From the NCBI GenBank assembly GCA_902475285.1, contig CABRZA010000093.1:1-9395 (forward strand): a stretch of DNA of 9,395 nt, in the 5' to 3' direction. The stretch's first letter is position 1; every line of letters starts with the position of its first letter. Shown here piece by piece: positions 1-7,897 of this stretch. The translations under genes and the position numbers were made by a program. The DNA is from an uncultured Porphyromonadaceae bacterium. Lineage in GTDB: Bacteria; Bacteroidota; Bacteroidia; Bacteroidales; Muribaculaceae. The notes beneath the pieces were generated by a model. That model did no database searches. It was not told the origin of the DNA and saw only the letters and a list, made by a program, of their open reading frames with translations.

Positions 1-11
1 TAATATTACCA

Positions 12-34
12 AGTACTATGTTTTGCATAGTACT
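12..34. promoter_or_regulatory. Perfect palindrome, probable PadR operator
   Basis: AGTACTATG (12-20) and CATAGTACT (26-34) are perfect reverse complements separated by TTTTG. The -33 element TTTG (22-25) of the downstream promoter lies in the centre of the dyad, so a bound dimer would block RNA polymerase. Known PadR-family operators are dyads with ATGT/ACAT-like cores, and the ATG-N5-CAT core here is of that type. The palindrome is seen directly; assignment to the adjacent PadR protein as an autorepressor is inference from position. Confidence 0.72.
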
Positions 35-53
35 ATAAAACTCCATAACTTTG
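22..53 (+). promoter_or_regulatory. Bacteroidetes-type promoter of the padR-pspC operon
   Basis: TTTG at 22-25 and TAACTTTG at 46-53 match the Bacteroidetes primary sigma consensus (-33 TTTG and -7 TAnnTTTG) with a 20-nt spacer. Transcription should begin a few bases downstream, around 57-62, leaving a leader of about 50 nt before the ATG at 111. The promoter position argues against any start codon near 51, because that would lie inside the -7 box. Confidence 0.75.
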
Positions 54-110
54 TGGCGTGAAACAAACGCACATCCCCCTAATGTAATCTACAATCTAAA
101 ACTACACCAC

Positions 111-467
111 ATGAACATCGACAATCTAAAATCGCAAATGCGCAAGGGGATGCTGGAGTTCTGCGTGTTGCTGCTTCTACGCAGGGGCGACGCCTACGCC
201 TCCGAAATCATCACAAAGATGAAAGAAGCACACCTAATAGTGATGGAAGGCACTCTTTACCCCCTCCTCACGCGCCTCAAAAACGACGGCCTCCTCGCCT
301 ATCGTTGGGAAGAGTCGCCATCGGGGCCCCCGCGCAAATACTACGGCATCACTCCTCTCGGGCTGCAGTTCCTGGAGCAGCTTAAACAATCCTGGGACGA
401 AATTTCACTCACCGTCAACCTCCTCGGCAGCTCCGACGCCGCCGCTCAAAACACACCCCAGCAATGA
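111..467 (+). CDS. PadR family transcriptional regulator
   Basis: A 118-residue winged-helix DNA-binding protein of the short PadR class (roughly 110 residues, without the long C-terminal dimerisation domain of classical PadR). The N-terminal helix (about 5-24) leads into the HTH. The characteristic EGTLYPLLTRLKNDGLL recognition region lies at about 46-62, and the wing, with PRKYYGITPLG, at about 64-84. A helix at 85-105 probably forms the dimer interface. ATG 111 was chosen because the protein then begins like its family and because a frame-open TTG at 51 overlaps the promoter -7 box. The stop overlaps the next gene's start (ATGA, 464-467), which implies translational coupling. PadR proteins are usually repressors responding to phenolics, antibiotics or envelope stress; the ligand here is unknown. 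The palindrome at 12-34 is the likely target, giving negative autoregulation. Family assignment is firm; the signal and regulon are inferred. Confidence 0.93.
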   Translation: MNIDNLKSQMRKGMLEFCVLLLLRRGDAYASEIITKMKEAHLIVMEGTLYPLLTRLKNDGLLAYRWEESPSGPPRKYYGITPLGLQFLEQLKQSWDEISLTVNLLGSSDAAAQNTPQQ

Positions 468-1498
468 AACGCACTTTCTCCGCCAACATCAACGGCCGGA
501 TTTTCAATATCGACGAAGACGCCTTCACTCTCCTAAACAACTACCTCGACCAGCTGCACCAGGTATTTTCCGGCACCGAGGGCAGTGAGATTGTCGGCGA
601 TATCGAAAGCCGCATATGCGAACTCTTTGAAGAACGCACCGCCGCAGGCCACAACGTCATCACACTCGCCGACGTAAGCTCCGTAATCGAAACAATGGGA
701 CGCCCCGAAGACCTCGGCGCCGACACCTCCGACACTCCCCAAGCGGAGCAGGGCGGACCCACGCCACCGCCGTTCAACGAAGATCCACGCCCCAGCGACC
801 CCATCATCAGCTTCAACCTCCCGGGCGGCAAGCACCTATACCGCAACATGCAGAACAAAGTATTCGGCGGCGTATTCGGCGGCCTAGCCGCATACCTCGG
901 TTGGAACGCCAACATCATGCGCGTGCTATACATCGTCCTCGCCCTCTGCACCTACGCATGGCCCTGCATTCTCCTCTATCTCCTTGCCTGGATGATTATC
1001 CCCGAGGCACGCACCCCCAGGCAGATTCTCGAAATGAACGGCGAGCCTCTCAACGTCGACACTGTCGGACAGGCCGTCATGGCATCCACTCCCGAGCGCT
1101 TCAACAGCGGCGACGGCGGCTTTTGGCGCACATTCTTCACCATAATAGGCAAATGCATCATGGGATTCTTCGGTGCCGTCGTCGGTTGCATATGCTTCGC
1201 ATGCCTCGTGGCCATGCTCACTATGCTCATCGCCGAAATTGCCGCCATATTCGGAAGCACTGCCATCATAGGCTCGCTCTCCCTATGGCCCTTCACCACG
1301 GCTTGGCAGGTAGTGGTGGGCGGAATCTGCGCCCTCGGCTTCCTCGTCATCTTCACTGGCATGCTCACCTGGAGCGCATTTGCTGTAGTGTTCAATTTCC
1401 GCGCCCTCACCCGCAGCGCCATCGTCACAATAATAATATCCTCCCTCATGCTTCTCATCGCCGCCGGAGTCCTCCTCGCAATCGGAGCTTCCATATAA
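464..1498 (+). CDS. PspC domain-containing inner-membrane protein
   Basis: A 344-residue membrane protein. Residues 1-85 form a soluble, mostly helical cytoplasmic region (NINGRIFNIDEDAFTLLNNY, then IVGDIESRICELFEER and a VIETMGRPEDL end), of a kind I associate with Bacteroidetes PspC proteins. A Pro/Gly/acidic linker follows (about 86-120). The PspC domain spans about 123-182 (KHLYRNMQNKVFGGVFGGLAAYLG, with a hydrophobic stretch 152-179 and the closing IPEA). The C-terminal half has further hydrophobic segments at about 224-264, 281-308 and 318-341. PspC domains are known from the phage shock response, where they sense or transmit envelope stress; here there is no pspA or pspF nearby. Instead the gene is co-transcribed and overlaps with a PadR repressor, an arrangement common outside Proteobacteria. 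A role in membrane stress is inferred from the domain only. A strong terminator follows 21 bp after the stop. Confidence 0.9.
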   Translation: MKRTFSANINGRIFNIDEDAFTLLNNYLDQLHQVFSGTEGSEIVGDIESRICELFEERTAAGHNVITLADVSSVIETMGRPEDLGADTSDTPQAEQGGPTPPPFNEDPRPSDPIISFNLPGGKHLYRNMQNKVFGGVFGGLAAYLGWNANIMRVLYIVLALCTYAWPCILLYLLAWMIIPEARTPRQILEMNGEPLNVDTVGQAVMASTPERFNSGDGGFWRTFFTIIGKCIMGFFGAVVGCICFACLVAMLTMLIAEIAAIFGSTAIIGSLSLWPFTTAWQVVVGGICALGFLVIFTGMLTWSAFAVVFNFRALTRSAIVTIIISSLMLLIAAGVLLAIGASI

Positions 1499-1519
1499 TT
1501 TCCATATATCATCTCTCCG

Positions 1520-1553
1520 CCGCCGATATCGCACATCGATGTCGGCGGTTTTT
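1520..1553 (+). terminator. Intrinsic terminator of the padR-pspC operon
   Basis: A 12-bp stem with one G-U wobble: CCGCCGATATCG (1520-1531) pairs with CGATGTCGGCGG (1537-1548) around the loop CACAT, followed directly by five T. It separates this operon from pyrG. Confidence 0.9.
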
Positions 1554-1630
1554 ACATTGTAAATCAACTTATTCCCGATATCTGCCACATTTTGAGCCAT
1601 ACCTATGGCGGCTATTCGGTTTTTTTTCCG

Positions 1631-1638
1631 TACTTTTG
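1631..1638 (+). promoter_or_regulatory. -7 box of the pyrG promoter
   Basis: TACTTTTG matches TAnnTTTG and lies 25 bp upstream of the GTG start at 1664. No convincing TTTG is found at the expected -33 spacing (around 1607-1610), so the -33 element is weak or degenerate. Transcription would begin near 1643-1648, giving a leader of about 20 nt. Confidence 0.55.
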
Positions 1639-1663
1639 CAGAAATATTGTAAAACTGTCAACT

Positions 1664-3286
1664 GTGGACACAAAATACATCTTTGTCACCGGTGGCGTAG
1701 TATCGCCGCTCGGTAAAGGTATAATATCGTCGTCGTTGGCCTGCCTGCTCAAGGCAAGGGGCTTCCGTGTCACCATACAGAAGTTCGACCCCTACATCAA
1801 CATCGACCCCGGAACTCTCAACCCCTACGAGCACGGAGAGTGCTACGTCACCGAAGACGGACACGAGGCCGACCTCGACCTCGGTCACTACGAACGCTTC
1901 ACCAACGTGCACACCTCGCGCGCAAACAACGTCACCACCGGCCGTATTTATCAGGCCGTAATCGACAAGGAGCGCCGCGGCGACTATCTCGGAAAAACGG
2001 TCCAGATTGTGCCTCACATCACCGACGAAATCAAGCGCCGCGTCAAGTTCCTCGGCACAACCGGCAACTACGACTTCATCATCACCGAAATCGGCGGTAC
2101 CGTCGGCGACATCGAGTCGCTGCCCTATCTCGAGGCCGTGCGCCAGCTCCGTTGGGAGCTCGGCCAGAACAGCCTCTGCCTCCATCTCACATATGTGCCC
2201 TACATCGCTGCCGCAAAGGAGCTCAAAACAAAGCCCACGCAGCACTCCGTGAAGGCACTGCAGGAAGTCGGAATACAGCCCGACATCCTCGTCCTCCGCA
2301 CAGAGAAGGAAATTTCCCCCGAAATGCGCCGCAAGATTGCACTCTTCTGCAACGTCGCCCAGGATTCCGTAGTCCAGTCGAAGGACGTAAACTCAATCTA
2401 CAAAGTGCCCCTGATGATGCACGCCCAGCATCTCGACGAAATTGTTCTCCGCAAGACCGGAGCGCCCTGCGAGGGTGAGCCGCACATGGACCAGTGGCTC
2501 GACTTCATCAACCGCATGGACGCCGCCACCGACACCGTCACAATCGGACTCGTCGGCAAGTACGTCGAGCTCCAGGATGCCTATAAGTCTATCAGCGAGG
2601 CCCTCTTCCACGCCGCGACATATTCCGGCTACAAGCTCAACCTCATCTACATACACTCCGAGAAGCTCACCGACGCCAATGTCGACGAGCGCCTCCGCGA
2701 CCTCGACGCCGTTGTCGTCGCTCCCGGCTTCGGCCAGCGCGGCATCGACGGAAAGTTCGTCGCACTCCGCTGGTGCCGCGAGCACGACATGCCCACATTC
2801 GGAATATGCCTCGGCATGCAGTGCATGGTCATCGAGTTCGCACGCAACGTCCTCGGCCTCGACGACGCAAACTCCACCGAGATGAACCCCCATACCCCCC
2901 ACAACGTAATCGACCTCATGGAGGAGCAGAAGAACATCTCCAACATGGGCGGAACAATGCGTCTCGGTGCCTACGACTGCGTCCTGCGCCCCGACAGCCT
3001 CGTCGCAAAGGCCTACGGTCAGCAGAACATCCGCGAGCGTCACCGCCACCGCTTCGAGTTCAACAACGAATACCGCCGGGCATTCGAGGAAGCGGGCATG
3101 GCTTGCGTGGGCGAAAACCCCGCAGCTCACCTCGTCGAAGTCGTCGAGATGCCCTCCAAGCGCTGGTATGTGGGCACGCAGTACCACCCCGAGTACTCCT
3201 CCACGGTCCTCTCGCCAAGCCCCATTTTCGCTTCCTTCATGAAGGCCGCCATCGACAACCACATCGAGAAGGCCGAGCAAAAGTAA
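1664..3286 (+). CDS. pyrG: CTP synthase (glutamine hydrolysing)
   Basis: A 540-residue cytosolic enzyme converting UTP, ATP and glutamine to CTP, the last step of de novo pyrimidine synthesis. The N-terminal amidoligase domain (about 1-265) has the P-loop GGVVSPLGKG (10-19), DPYINIDPGTLNPYEHGE (42-59), the acidic DLDLGHYERF (70-79), EIGGTVGDIESLPYLEA (142-158) and KTKPTQHSVK (188-197). The C-terminal class I glutamine amidotransferase domain (about 293-530) has GICLGMQC with nucleophile Cys382 and His508/Glu510 in QYHPE; RHRHRFEFNN lies at 459-468. The oxyanion-loop region reads APGFGQRG instead of the more usual PGGFG; I recall this form in other Bacteroidetes, so it should not mean loss of activity. 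GTG 1664 is chosen because MDTKYIFVTGG aligns with family N-termini and the upstream in-frame TTG (1592) precedes the promoter box. Residue 15 is Pro where most homologues have Ser. yidC follows after 25 bp. Confidence 0.97.
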   Translation: MDTKYIFVTGGVVSPLGKGIISSSLACLLKARGFRVTIQKFDPYINIDPGTLNPYEHGECYVTEDGHEADLDLGHYERFTNVHTSRANNVTTGRIYQAVIDKERRGDYLGKTVQIVPHITDEIKRRVKFLGTTGNYDFIITEIGGTVGDIESLPYLEAVRQLRWELGQNSLCLHLTYVPYIAAAKELKTKPTQHSVKALQEVGIQPDILVLRTEKEISPEMRRKIALFCNVAQDSVVQSKDVNSIYKVPLMMHAQHLDEIVLRKTGAPCEGEPHMDQWLDFINRMDAATDTVTIGLVGKYVELQDAYKSISEALFHAATYSGYKLNLIYIHSEKLTDANVDERLRDLDAVVVAPGFGQRGIDGKFVALRWCREHDMPTFGICLGMQCMVIEFARNVLGLDDANSTEMNPHTPHNVIDLMEEQKNISNMGGTMRLGAYDCVLRPDSLVAKAYGQQNIRERHRHRFEFNNEYRRAFEEAGMACVGENPAAHLVEVVEMPSKRWYVGTQYHPEYSSTVLSPSPIFASFMKAAIDNHIEKAEQK

Positions 3287-3311
3287 TTACCTCTCCCGCT
3301 GATATATACAT

Positions 3312-5372
3312 ATGGATAAAAATTCTATCACAGGCCTGGTGCTAATGGCGCTGGTGATGTTCGGCTTCATGTGGCTCAGCAAGCCCGATGTCGAAACAGC
3401 CCGTCCCGACTCGCACGTTGTCGAGAACGCCGCGGCCGATCCGGCTGCCACCGACGGCGCCACCGCAGCTGCCATGCCTGCCGAAGCCGGTATAGCCGCC
3501 GCCGTAACCGCTGCGGCACACGGCACGCTTCCCGCCACATACACCGACTCCTATTTCGCCCTCGCCGTCGACACACTCGGACGCCTCTCGGGCACATACA
3601 CCAACGGCACCGACACCGTGCCCGTGGCCGACCTCATAGCCGGCACATCGGCGCTCGACCCCGCCTCGAAGGCACTCGCCGCGCAGCGAGCATCGGCTCT
3701 CGTGGCCAACGCAGGCCGCTACGGCGGTTTCGCCGCATTCATGGGCGGTGCCGACGTCCCCACCGTCCTCGAGAACGACGTGGTTCGTGTGACCCTCGGC
3801 TCCACCGGTGCCATGGTCAAGGAAGTGGTGCTCAAAAAATACACCACGCAGGTGGCCGGCGACACAACCGACATCGTCCTCTTCCACGGCGACACCGACA
3901 GCTACGGCTTCCGATTCCAGACCGCCGACCAGCGCATCGACACCCGCAGCCTCACATTCCGCTCGCGCGCCGAAGGCGACTCCGCCGTGTATTATTATGT
4001 CGCACCCGCCGACGGGGCAGAGTGGGGAATACGCTACACCCTTCTCCCCGGCTCATACGTTCTCCGCACCGAAATCGTCCAAAAGGGCATGGCGGCCGTA
4101 CTTCCCGCGTCCACATCCTCGATGGGATTCGACTGGCGGCAGATGATGGCCCGCAACGAGCTCGGACGCACCTTCGAGGAGCGCAACAGCGCCATATATT
4201 ATAAGTATATCGGCGAAGGCGTCGACGACCTCAGCGCCAACGGCGACGACAGCGAGAGCCTCAACGGCCGTCTGCGATGGGTGGCTTTCAAGAACCAGTT
4301 CTTCTCCTCCGTAGTCATCGCGCGCGACTGCTTCAACGCTGCCGACCTCAAGTCGGTCGAAATCAAGAACGACCGCTACCTCAAAGACATGTCGATGGCC
4401 GCAACCCTGCCATATACCCCCGCCGACGGCACCGCCGCAGCCTTCGACTTCTACTTCGGCCCCAACGACTATCCGCTCCTGAGCAGCCTCGACGACACCC
4501 TCGACGTGGGCGAAGACCTCTCCCTTACACGCCTCATACCCCTCGGATGGGGCCTCTTCCGCTGGATCAACACGCTCATCGTAATCCCCGTGTTCTCATT
4601 CCTCGGCTCCTTCATCTCCAACTACGGCATCATAATCCTGCTCCTCACGATATTCATTAAGCTCATCATCTTCCCCTTCACCTATAAGAGCTTCATGAGC
4701 CAGGCCAAGATGCGCGTCCTCGCTCCCGAAATCAAGGCCATCAACGACAAGTATCCCGACGCCGAGGATGCCATGAAGCGCCAGCAGGAAACAATGGCCC
4801 TTTACAGCCGCGCCGGAGCCAGCCCCTTCTCGGGATGCCTCCCCATGCTGCTGCAGATGCCCGTGCTCATCGCCATGTTCTCCTTCTTCCCCTCGGCCAT
4901 CGAGCTCCGCGGACAGGGTTTCCTCTGGGCACACGACCTCTCCGCACCCGACGCAGTCCTCACCCTGCCGTTCAACATTCCCTTCTACGGCAGCCATGTG
5001 AGCCTCTTCTGCCTCCTCATGACGGCAATCAACATCATCTACATGCGCGTAAGCATGCAGTCGCAGCCTCAGTCGGCCTCCATGCCCGGCATGAAGATGA
5101 TGCAGTACCTCATGCCCGTCATGTTCCTCTTCATCTTCAACGACTATGCCTCGGGCCTGAGCTACTACTACCTCCTCTCGCTCCTCATCACCATCATCCA
5201 GACCTACATCTTCCGCAAGGTGGTCGATGAGAAGAAGGTGCGCGAGCAGCTCCTCGCCAACGCCCGCAAGCCCCGCAAGAAGAGCGGCTGGATGGCTCGC
5301 CTCGAAGAAGCGCAGCGCCAGGCACAGGCCGCACAGCGCCAGCAGCAGAACAACCCCAAACGCCGCAGATAA
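3312..5372 (+). CDS. yidC: YidC/Oxa1 family membrane protein insertase
   Basis: A 686-residue inner-membrane insertase that helps SecYEG or acts alone to insert and fold membrane proteins. It has an N-terminal transmembrane anchor (about 5-22), an Ala-rich linker (about 36-70), and a large periplasmic beta-domain (about 75-400, including the family-like GWGLFRWIN end). The conserved insertase core follows, with membrane segments near 416-435, 437-457, 508-527, 561-579, 597-611 and 614-635. Lys450 in LLLTIFIKLIIFPFT stands where E. coli YidC has the hydrophilic-groove Arg366, keeping the positive charge. SPFSGCLPMLLQMPVLIAMF (504-523) is typical of the family. The tail (640-686) is basic and Gln-rich, ending NPKRRR, and is likely to contact the ribosome. 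It is longer than the E. coli protein (548 residues), as is usual in Bacteroidetes. No promoter is seen in the 25-bp gap after pyrG, so co-transcription is likely. A strong terminator follows. Confidence 0.97.
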   Translation: MDKNSITGLVLMALVMFGFMWLSKPDVETARPDSHVVENAAADPAATDGATAAAMPAEAGIAAAVTAAAHGTLPATYTDSYFALAVDTLGRLSGTYTNGTDTVPVADLIAGTSALDPASKALAAQRASALVANAGRYGGFAAFMGGADVPTVLENDVVRVTLGSTGAMVKEVVLKKYTTQVAGDTTDIVLFHGDTDSYGFRFQTADQRIDTRSLTFRSRAEGDSAVYYYVAPADGAEWGIRYTLLPGSYVLRTEIVQKGMAAVLPASTSSMGFDWRQMMARNELGRTFEERNSAIYYKYIGEGVDDLSANGDDSESLNGRLRWVAFKNQFFSSVVIARDCFNAADLKSVEIKNDRYLKDMSMAATLPYTPADGTAAAFDFYFGPNDYPLLSSLDDTLDVGEDLSLTRLIPLGWGLFRWINTLIVIPVFSFLGSFISNYGIIILLLTIFIKLIIFPFTYKSFMSQAKMRVLAPEIKAINDKYPDAEDAMKRQQETMALYSRAGASPFSGCLPMLLQMPVLIAMFSFFPSAIELRGQGFLWAHDLSAPDAVLTLPFNIPFYGSHVSLFCLLMTAINIIYMRVSMQSQPQSASMPGMKMMQYLMPVMFLFIFNDYASGLSYYYLLSLLITIIQTYIFRKVVDEKKVREQLLANARKPRKKSGWMARLEEAQRQAQAAQRQQQNNPKRRR

Positions 5373-5386
5373 TCCGCAGCATACCG

Positions 5387-5415
5387 CGGGCCGGGGGCAA
5401 TCCCCGGCCCGTTTT
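5387..5415 (+). terminator. Intrinsic terminator of pyrG-yidC
   Basis: A 10-bp perfect GC stem: CGGGCCGGGG (5387-5396) pairs with CCCCGGCCCG (5402-5411) around loop GCAAT, then TTTT (5412-5415). The T-run is short but the stem is very stable. It starts 14 bp after the yidC stop. Confidence 0.88.
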
Positions 5416-5447
5416 ATACCTCCCGAAAATCTTTCTATACCTCACCC

Positions 5448-7895
5448 ATGAAAAAAACAGCTATTTTATCTCTTCTGGCCGCCTCGGCTCTCTCGGCTTC
5501 GGCAGGCACTACCGTCGACCTCCAGGGCACAGTATTCCAGGTAGATACCGTCGCCCACTATTACATCGGCCCGGGCATGACTCACACACAACTCAACATG
5601 CTCGCCGGTTCGCGCCGCGTGCAGGTCTTCGCCGTGACACTCGACAAGGCCGACCCATCCTATTCTCCCGCCGCCACGCCGCGCGTAGAAATAGGCAATG
5701 ACCAGGTACGTATCGGCGAGAGCGTCTCCTCAATGGCTAAGCGTAAGAACTCCGACACACGCCGCTACATCGCCGGCATAAACGGCGACTTCTTCATCAC
5801 TTCGGCATTCGCCAACCAGCACGAGTTCGGAAACGAGATTCTCGGCTACCCCAACATGTCGTGCGTGGTCGACGGAATGATAGCAGCTCCCGACATGATC
5901 GACATAACAAGCCGCGAGAACGCCCTCATAATAGGCTCCGACGGTATGTGGATCGACGCAACCGACCTCACCTACAAGATTCTCAACTCCGACGGATCGA
6001 AGCAGGTCAAGGCCAAAGCCGTAAACTATCCCCGCCGCGAGGGTGAGATTATGGTCTACAATCCCTACATGGGCCCATCTACCCGCACAGCTGCCGGCGG
6101 ACGCGAGATAGCTCTCCGTCTGGCCGAGGATGCCCAATGGCGTACGAACGCATCGGTGAAGTTCACCGTCGTAGGCGACTGGTCGACAGACGGCAATATG
6201 CTCATACCCTCCGACGGCATCGTCATTTCGGCCGGCCCGACATATTCCGATGAGTTCATCGACGGCCTCAAAGAAGGCGACGTCGTGAAAATAAAGATTA
6301 TACTCTCCCTCCCGGCCTTCGAAGGCATCAAGCCCGACGTGACGCACGTGGTGGGCGGCGACGTACGCATCCTCAATTCCGACAAAGTTACAACCGAGGC
6401 CATACGCTGGATCAACACACCCTCCTCGCCCTATCCACGCTCCCTCACCGGATATTCGCAGGACCGATCCAAGCTCGTCATGGCGGCTGTCGACGGAGGC
6501 AAGACCACGTCCAACGGCCTGAGCTACTATGAATCGGCCGACCTGATGCGCTTCCTCGGCTGCTACGACGCACTCGACCTCGACGGCGGCGGCTCAACGG
6601 TGCTCTACACCGACCACGCCGGCATAACCAACAACCCCCGCGACGGCAGCGAGCGTGCCGTGGGCAACGCCCTCTACTTCGTACTCGACGGCGAAGGTGT
6701 GGCCGACAATACCGTGGCCTCCATCCGCTTCGCCGACCATGCCCGCACGCTACCCGTCTTCGGCGCATACCGCCCGGCAGTCTACGGCTATAACGCCGCC
6801 GGACGTCTCGTCGACACCGACGTCAAGGGTGCAGTCTTCACAGCTCCCGAAGGCTACGCCGAAGCCGTCGACGGCGGAGTTCTCGTCACCCGCGCCGGTT
6901 GCTTCGCCCTCGAGGCCGCCGTCGGCGACATGAAGGCCTCCATTCCCGTCACCGTCACCGACGACGTCGAGGCCGCTCCCGTGTCCGACTCCTACCTCAT
7001 CGACGGCACGCGCCGCGTGGCCCCCGCATTGCAGGCTCTTGTCGGCGCCGATTACATGCCCGTGGCCAACGAGGCTTTCGCATGGCAGTCGTCCGATACC
7101 GATGTCGTAACAGTCGACCCCGTCACGGGCATCCTCACCGGTATATCCGACGGCACTGCCGTCGTTACCGCCACCCGTGGCGACAAGCAGCTCTCCGTCA
7201 ACGTAACCGTAGAAATCGCCCCCTCGGCTTCGATGCCCGTCGACGGCGACCTCGGCGGCGAAGGATGGCGCGTGTCGAAAACGTCCATCTCCGATGTCAC
7301 CTTCACACCGGCCGGCGAAAATGCCTGGACACTCGCCTTCGCAACAACATCGTCGCGCAAGCCCCAGCTCACGCTCCGCAAGGCCGTTAAGGCTTACAGC
7401 CTCCCCGATGCAGTCTCAGTAACCGTCGACCCTGCCGGGAAGCAGTGCTCCGTAGGCTTCGGCATCAAGGACGCTAAGGCACGCCAGGCCACCGTCGTAA
7501 CCTCGCCCGACTTCACCGTGCCCACGACCTACACCGTCGACATGGCCGACGTCTTCGACGCTTCCGACGTCCTCTCCTATCCCGTCGAGCTCACCCTGGT
7601 GCAGTTCAGTCTCGCAGCCGAGAGCGGAGTCGACCACAAGCTCGGTGTAAGCGACCTCAGCTTCCGCTACAACAACTTCGGCGCCTCCGTCGACAACGTC
7701 GCCGTCGACGGCCGCAACGACCGCCTGCCCCTCGTGCTCGACGGCACCGCCCTCTCCACAACTTCCGGCGAGAGTATCGACCTCTACACCCCATCCGGCG
7801 TCCTCGTGGCACGCGGCCGCACAATCGACGTGTCCGCCCTCCGCGGCCTCTACATAGCCCGCGCCGCACACCGCGCCGCCAAAATCATCCTCTGA
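5448..7895 (+). CDS. Secreted phosphodiester glycosidase (NAGPA-like) with Ig-like domains
   Basis: An 815-residue exported protein. A Sec signal peptide is clear (MKKTAILSLLAASALSASAG, cleavage near 19-20). The phosphodiester glycosidase domain (NAGPA family, about 60-412) shows RYIAGINGDFF (106-116), GYPNMSCVVDG (133-143), SLTGYSQDRSKLVMAAVDG (332-350), the hallmark LDLDGGGSTVLY (376-387) and ERAVGNALYFV (402-412). Family members cleave GlcNAc-1-phosphodiesters; bacterial relatives are thought to act on cell-surface glycans, and the substrate here is unknown. Beyond it come an Ig-like region (about 420-505), a Big_2-like domain (about 525-590, with WQSSDTDVVTVDPVTGILTG), an unassigned beta-rich module (about 600-742), and a C-terminal segment (about 770-815, IDLYTPSGVLV...IDVSALRGLYIAR) resembling a type IX secretion sorting domain. 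ATG 5448 gives a complete signal peptide. It starts 33 bp after the yidC terminator and no consensus promoter is visible in that gap, so its expression source is unclear. Confidence 0.87.
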   Translation: MKKTAILSLLAASALSASAGTTVDLQGTVFQVDTVAHYYIGPGMTHTQLNMLAGSRRVQVFAVTLDKADPSYSPAATPRVEIGNDQVRIGESVSSMAKRKNSDTRRYIAGINGDFFITSAFANQHEFGNEILGYPNMSCVVDGMIAAPDMIDITSRENALIIGSDGMWIDATDLTYKILNSDGSKQVKAKAVNYPRREGEIMVYNPYMGPSTRTAAGGREIALRLAEDAQWRTNASVKFTVVGDWSTDGNMLIPSDGIVISAGPTYSDEFIDGLKEGDVVKIKIILSLPAFEGIKPDVTHVVGGDVRILNSDKVTTEAIRWINTPSSPYPRSLTGYSQDRSKLVMAAVDGGKTTSNGLSYYESADLMRFLGCYDALDLDGGGSTVLYTDHAGITNNPRDGSERAVGNALYFVLDGEGVADNTVASIRFADHARTLPVFGAYRPAVYGYNAAGRLVDTDVKGAVFTAPEGYAEAVDGGVLVTRAGCFALEAAVGDMKASIPVTVTDDVEAAPVSDSYLIDGTRRVAPALQALVGADYMPVANEAFAWQSSDTDVVTVDPVTGILTGISDGTAVVTATRGDKQLSVNVTVEIAPSASMPVDGDLGGEGWRVSKTSISDVTFTPAGENAWTLAFATTSSRKPQLTLRKAVKAYSLPDAVSVTVDPAGKQCSVGFGIKDAKARQATVVTSPDFTVPTTYTVDMADVFDASDVLSYPVELTLVQFSLAAESGVDHKLGVSDLSFRYNNFGASVDNVAVDGRNDRLPLVLDGTALSTTSGESIDLYTPSGVLVARGRTIDVSALRGLYIARAAHRAAKIIL

Positions 7896-7897
7896 TT

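Noticed and set aside
51..110. Longer PadR start at TTG 51
   Set aside because: It falls in the promoter -7 box and the extra 20 residues do not look like the family; ATG 111 is preferred.
1592..1663. Longer pyrG start at TTG 1592
   Set aside because: The added 24 residues are not part of the CTP synthase family and the region includes the -7 box at 1631-1638; GTG 1664 aligns with family N-termini.
2708..2746. Possible loss of the PGGFG oxyanion motif in CTP synthase
   Set aside because: APGFGQRG is close to the form I recall for other Bacteroidetes CTP synthases (GPGFGQRG), and the Cys382-His508-Glu510 triad is intact.
2393..3280. Open frame of 295 codons on the minus strand opposite pyrG
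   Set aside because: It lies entirely within pyrG, whose motifs are unmistakable. The composition is a by-product of strong third-position C bias, and it resembles no family.
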